Assembly (NCBI RefSeq): GCF_018130825.1
Contig: NZ_JAFCJS010000010.1
Location: 1 to 64,000, forward strand
Source: Bradyrhizobium liaoningense
GTDB lineage: Bacteria; Pseudomonadota; Alphaproteobacteria; Rhizobiales; Xanthobacteraceae
DNA length: 64,000 nt
Reading direction: 5' to 3'
Part shown: in pieces, positions 61,395-64,000 of the stretch
Numbering within the stretch: the stretch's first letter is position 1
Layout: every line of letters begins with the position of its first letter
Notes under the pieces: model-generated
The model's input: the letters and a program-made list of their open reading frames with translations, nothing else
Databases searched by the model: none
What the model was told of the DNA's origin: nothing
Position numbers and translations under genes: made by a program

Positions 61395-62489
61395 ATGAAC
61401 CTCGCCCCGACCCTCGCCTGGCTCGTCGATGCCGCCTCGGATTGTCCCGGGGCCGACCGTCTGCTCGCGGAACTCGGCACGCATCTGATTGCCGACGGCG
61501 TGCCGCTTGCGGCGGGCGCCCTGACGCTGGAGGTGCCCCATCCGCTGATCGCGAAGCGGACCTGGCTATGGCGCGCAGAGAGCGGCAGCGTCATCGAAGC
61601 GCTCGGCTTCGCGCCGGGCGGTCTTGCGCCCGACCCGCCCAACGATGGCGGCCGCCGCTGGCTGCGCGAGGTCGCGTGCGGCGAGGTGCACGAAGATGCC
61701 GTCGGACGGGCCGATGGGCCGTTGCTCGGCTGGATCGGGCCGCGTCCGTTCAGCGCGGACGAAATCGAGCAATTGCGCCAGGCCGCGCGCTTCGCCGCGA
61801 CGCCGCTTGCCGTGCTCGCAGCGCGCGCCACGTTGCGGGCGACGCTGGATGCTTATCTCGGCAAGCGCAGCGCGGAACGGGTGCTGGCGGCGCCCTTGCG
61901 GCGCGATCTCGGCGAGACCATCCAGGCCGCGCTGCTCTATGCGGATTTGCGCAATTTCACGAGCTTGTCGGAAACGGCACCGCCGGCCCTGGTCATCGCG
62001 GCGCTCGACGCCTGGTTCGACCGCATCGCCGGCGCCGTTCATGCCTTCGGCGGCGAGGTGCTGAAGTTCATCGGCGACGGTGTGCTCGCGATCTTTCCGG
62101 TGGTCGAGGCATCGCCGCGCCGCGCCTGCGATGCCGCTCTTCGTGCGGCAAGCGCTGCCGAAGCCGGGATGGCCTATCTCAACGCCGAGCGCCGCGCGCA
62201 GGGCTTGCAGCCGCTCGCGTTCGGTGCCGCGCTCCATCTCGGCGAGATGCTGTGGGGCAATATCGGTGCCGCCAACCGGCTCGACTTCACGGCGATCGGT
62301 CCCGCCGTCAACCTCGCCAGCCGGCTCGAGGGCTTGTGCAAGCCGCTCGGCCGGACGGTGCTGGTGTCGGGCACACTTGCCGCCGAGACGGAGATGCCGC
62401 TGATCGCGCTCGGATCACATTCGCTGCGCGGCATCGTCGCGCCTTGCGAGGTGTTTGCGCTGCCGGAGACACAAGCTCGGCTATCGTAG
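61395..62489 (+). CDS. Class III adenylate/guanylate cyclase
   Basis: The 364-residue protein has an unassigned N-terminal half (1-165), then a class III cyclase domain (about 175-360). Catalytic residues are present: metal Asp D184 in 'LLYADLRNFTSLSE', D228 in 'KFIGDG', base-specifying K224 and D297 in 'RLDFTAIG', as in adenylyl cyclases, and transition-state N306 and R310 in 'AVNLASRLEG'. So cAMP synthesis is expected. ATG at 61395 is chosen; the longer frame overlaps the SRPBCC gene. Its stop codon TAG (62487-62489) lies inside the left arm of a palindromic repeat. Confidence 0.9.
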   Translation: MNLAPTLAWLVDAASDCPGADRLLAELGTHLIADGVPLAAGALTLEVPHPLIAKRTWLWRAESGSVIEALGFAPGGLAPDPPNDGGRRWLREVACGEVHEDAVGRADGPLLGWIGPRPFSADEIEQLRQAARFAATPLAVLAARATLRATLDAYLGKRSAERVLAAPLRRDLGETIQAALLYADLRNFTSLSETAPPALVIAALDAWFDRIAGAVHAFGGEVLKFIGDGVLAIFPVVEASPRRACDAALRAASAAEAGMAYLNAERRAQGLQPLAFGAALHLGEMLWGNIGAANRLDFTAIGPAVNLASRLEGLCKPLGRTVLVSGTLAAETEMPLIALGSHSLRGIVAPCEVFALPETQARLS

Positions 62490-62568
62490 CCCGGATGGAG
62501 CGAAGCGTAATCCGGGATCGTGCAATACGAAAACTTTCCCGGATTTCGCTGCGCTCCATCCGGGCTAC
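62486..62568. repeat. Palindromic repeat, GTAGCCCGGATGGAGCG family (copy 2)
   Basis: The arms (62486-62502 and 62552-62568) are identical to those of the copy at 10249-10334. The TAG stop codon of the cyclase gene lies in the left arm. It fills the convergent gap between the cyclase and the EVE gene. Confidence 0.88.
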
Positions 62569-62576
62569 GGCACTGC

Positions 62577-62996
62577 CTACATCCCACCCATCTTGCAGAC
62601 GAGCTTCCACTCCTCGGCCGTCACCGGCTGCACCGAGAGGCGCGAATATTTCACCAGCGCCATGTCTTTGAGCTTCGTCTCGGCCTTGACCGCAGCCATC
62701 GTCACCGGCCTCTTCAGGGGCTTGTCGGCCTTGATGTCGACGCAGACGAATTTTTCGGTCTTGTCGGTCGGATCAAGGTAGGCCTCCTTGATGATCTCGA
62801 CGATGCCGACGATCTCCTTGCCCTCGTTGGAATGATAGAAGAACGCCTTGTCGCCCTTCTTCATGTTCACGAGGTTCTGGCGCGCGGTGTAATTGCGCAC
62901 GCCGGTCCAGGCCTCGCCCTTGGCGCCCTTCGCCACCTGCTGGTCCCAGGACCACACCGACGGTTCGGATTTCACCAGCCAGTACGCCATGCTCAT
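62577..62996 (-). CDS. EVE-domain protein
   Basis: A 139-residue PUA-like protein whose relatives include human THYN1; the domain binds modified bases such as methylated cytosine or adenine, in DNA or RNA. The start 'MAYWLVKSEPSVWSWDQQVAKG' and 'GVRNYTARQNLVNMKKGDKAFFYHS' (in two parts) are the family pattern. It overlaps the gpsA stop codon by an ATGA, so it is translationally coupled to gpsA; the alternative ATG at 62990 would not overlap. The role is unknown, perhaps reading base modification. gpsA is directly upstream. Confidence 0.93.
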   Translation of the reverse strand: MSMAYWLVKSEPSVWSWDQQVAKGAKGEAWTGVRNYTARQNLVNMKKGDKAFFYHSNEGKEIVGIVEIIKEAYLDPTDKTEKFVCVDIKADKPLKRPVTMAAVKAETKLKDMALVKYSRLSVQPVTAEEWKLVCKMGGM

Positions 62997-63973
62997 TCCT
63001 CTGCCTTGAAGGGGCGCGTCAACAGCCCCGAGATCGCGGCGTCGATCGTGCTGCGACCGCTCAGGATCGACGCGACCGCTTCTGATACCGGCATCTCGAT
63101 GTTTTGCGAAGCCGCGAGTTCGATCAGCACCGGCGCGGTGAATTCGCCCTCGGCAAGCTTGCCGGCGGACGGCTGCTCGCCGCGCCCGAGGGCGAGGCCG
63201 AGCGCAAAGTTGCGCGATTGCGGGCTCGCGCAGGTCAGGATCAGATCACCGAGGCCGGACAGGCCGGCGAGCGTTTCGCGGCGCGCGCCGAGCGCGCGGC
63301 CAAGGCGCGTCAGCTCGGCAAAGCCGCGGGTCGTCAGCGCCGCCTGGGCCGAGGCGCCGAGCTTGCGCCCGACCGCAATGCCGACCGCGATCGCCAGCAC
63401 GTTCTTGGCCGCGCCGCCGATCTCGACGCCACGGATATCGGTGGAGTGATAGGGGCGGAATGTCGGTGAGCCCAGCGCCTGCACCAGGCCGCTCGCCAAC
63501 ACCTCGTCCTTTGCCGCCAATGTCACCGCCGTCGGCAGGCCGCGTGCGACGTCGTCGGCAAAGCTCGGACCCGACAGGATCGCCGGCTGCGCGTGCGGCG
63601 CGGCTTCCGCGATCACGTCGGTCATGAACTTGTGGGTGCCGTGCTCGATGCCCTTGGCGCAGGCGACAACCGGAGTCGGCCTTGCGAGATGCGCGGCCAG
63701 CATGTTGACCGCACCGCGCAGATGCTGCGCCGGGGTTGCGATCAGCAGCATCTCCGCGCGCGATGCCTCCGCGAGATCGCTCGTCACCACGATCTCCGGA
63801 GCCAGCCGCACGCCGGGCAGCCGCGGATTGTCGCGCGTCGATGCGATCCACGTCGCGTGCTCAGCGTTGCGTGCCCAGAGCGTGACGCTCCGCCCTGCCC
63901 GCGCCGCCACCGTCGCCAGCGCCGTCCCCCAGGCGCCCGCTCCGATCACCGCAACGGATTGGAATGCGGTCAT
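62993..63973 (-). CDS. gpsA: NAD(P)-dependent glycerol-3-phosphate dehydrogenase
   Basis: GpsA reduces dihydroxyacetone phosphate to glycerol-3-phosphate for phospholipid synthesis. From ATG 63973 the product is 326 residues, the normal length. It starts 'SVAVIGAGAWGTALATVAARAG' in two parts (GxGxxG), then 'ACAKGIEHGT', 'LSGPSFADDVARGLPTAV' and 'GGAAKNVLAIAVGIAVG' (catalytic Lys in GAAKN), and 'GLSGLGDLILTC'. A TTG two codons upstream is less likely. The EVE gene follows with an ATGA overlap. The window ends 27 bp upstream of its start, so its promoter is outside. Confidence 0.96.
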   Translation of the reverse strand: MTAFQSVAVIGAGAWGTALATVAARAGRSVTLWARNAEHATWIASTRDNPRLPGVRLAPEIVVTSDLAEASRAEMLLIATPAQHLRGAVNMLAAHLARPTPVVACAKGIEHGTHKFMTDVIAEAAPHAQPAILSGPSFADDVARGLPTAVTLAAKDEVLASGLVQALGSPTFRPYHSTDIRGVEIGGAAKNVLAIAVGIAVGRKLGASAQAALTTRGFAELTRLGRALGARRETLAGLSGLGDLILTCASPQSRNFALGLALGRGEQPSAGKLAEGEFTAPVLIELAASQNIEMPVSEAVASILSGRSTIDAAISGLLTRPFKAEE

Positions 63974-64000
63974 CGTCAATATCCCGCCCGCGTCTTGCCG

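Overview
This is a 64 kb stretch of GC-rich chromosome from an alphaproteobacterium of the Rhizobiales, most likely Bradyrhizobium or a close relative. The evidence is the high third-position GC, the LptE-LeuS and FtsK-LolA-ExoIII gene orders, the tandem glnK-amtB modules, the SdhAF4-family protein, and many palindromic intergenic repeats of the type common in Bradyrhizobium. It reads as core chromosome. I found no phage genes, transposases, integrases, plasmid functions or CRISPR arrays.

Layout, left to right. 0.2-4.5 kb: holA, lptE and leuS on the minus strand. 4.8-10.2 kb: a membrane diguanylate cyclase, a YggS-type PLP protein, an L,D-transpeptidase plus hydratase pair, an orphan OmpR-type response regulator and a stand-alone cyclic-nucleotide-binding protein. 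10.3-16 kb: a minus-strand run of DapC-like aminotransferase, ftsK, lolA and xthA, preceded by a perfect TTAA-N7-TTAA (CtrA-type) site. 16.2-20.7 kb: a GFA-family protein and two consecutive glnK-amtB modules; the first has a sigma-54-like promoter. 20.9-27.8 kb: a GYF/DUF898 membrane protein, then an IclR-controlled cluster of acyl-CoA ligase, MaoC-like dehydratase, class III CoA-transferase and Bug-type binding protein. 27.9-33.5 kb: tesB, a UbiH-type monooxygenase, a Trm112-like protein, a TetR gene divergent from a membrane protein and an NmrA-like reductase, and a PepSY/cytochrome b561 pair.

33.7-39.4 kb: an MHYT-PAS-GGDEF-EAL protein, a Lon-substrate-domain protein, a thioredoxin-TPR protein, tRNA-Gly(GCC) and an NAD-dependent epimerase-like protein. 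39.7-46.7 kb: a sorbosone-dehydrogenase-like protein with a dihaem cytochrome c, a ketopantoate reductase-like protein, a HCCA isomerase-like protein, a MATE exporter, a DUF2239 protein and a GST. 46.8-56.2 kb: ggt, an MFS transporter, purH, a heparinase II/III-like protein, rsmB, an SdhAF4-like protein and a thermonuclease. 56.2-64 kb: a second L,D-transpeptidase, acs, topoisomerase IB, an SRPBCC protein, a class III adenylate cyclase, an EVE protein and gpsA.

Themes: nitrogen sensing and uptake (two PII-Amt pairs); cyclic nucleotide signalling (two c-di-GMP enzymes, one adenylate cyclase, one cNMP-binding protein); envelope biogenesis and division (LptE, LolA, FtsK, two L,D-transpeptidases); and acyl-CoA metabolism. 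The least explained parts are the IclR-linked acyl-CoA cluster, with its altered ligase loop and possible leaderless promoter, and the DUF2239 gene, whose textbook promoter is covered by two copies of a CCCGGG-centred palindrome. All function calls rest on reading protein motifs by eye; no database search was run.
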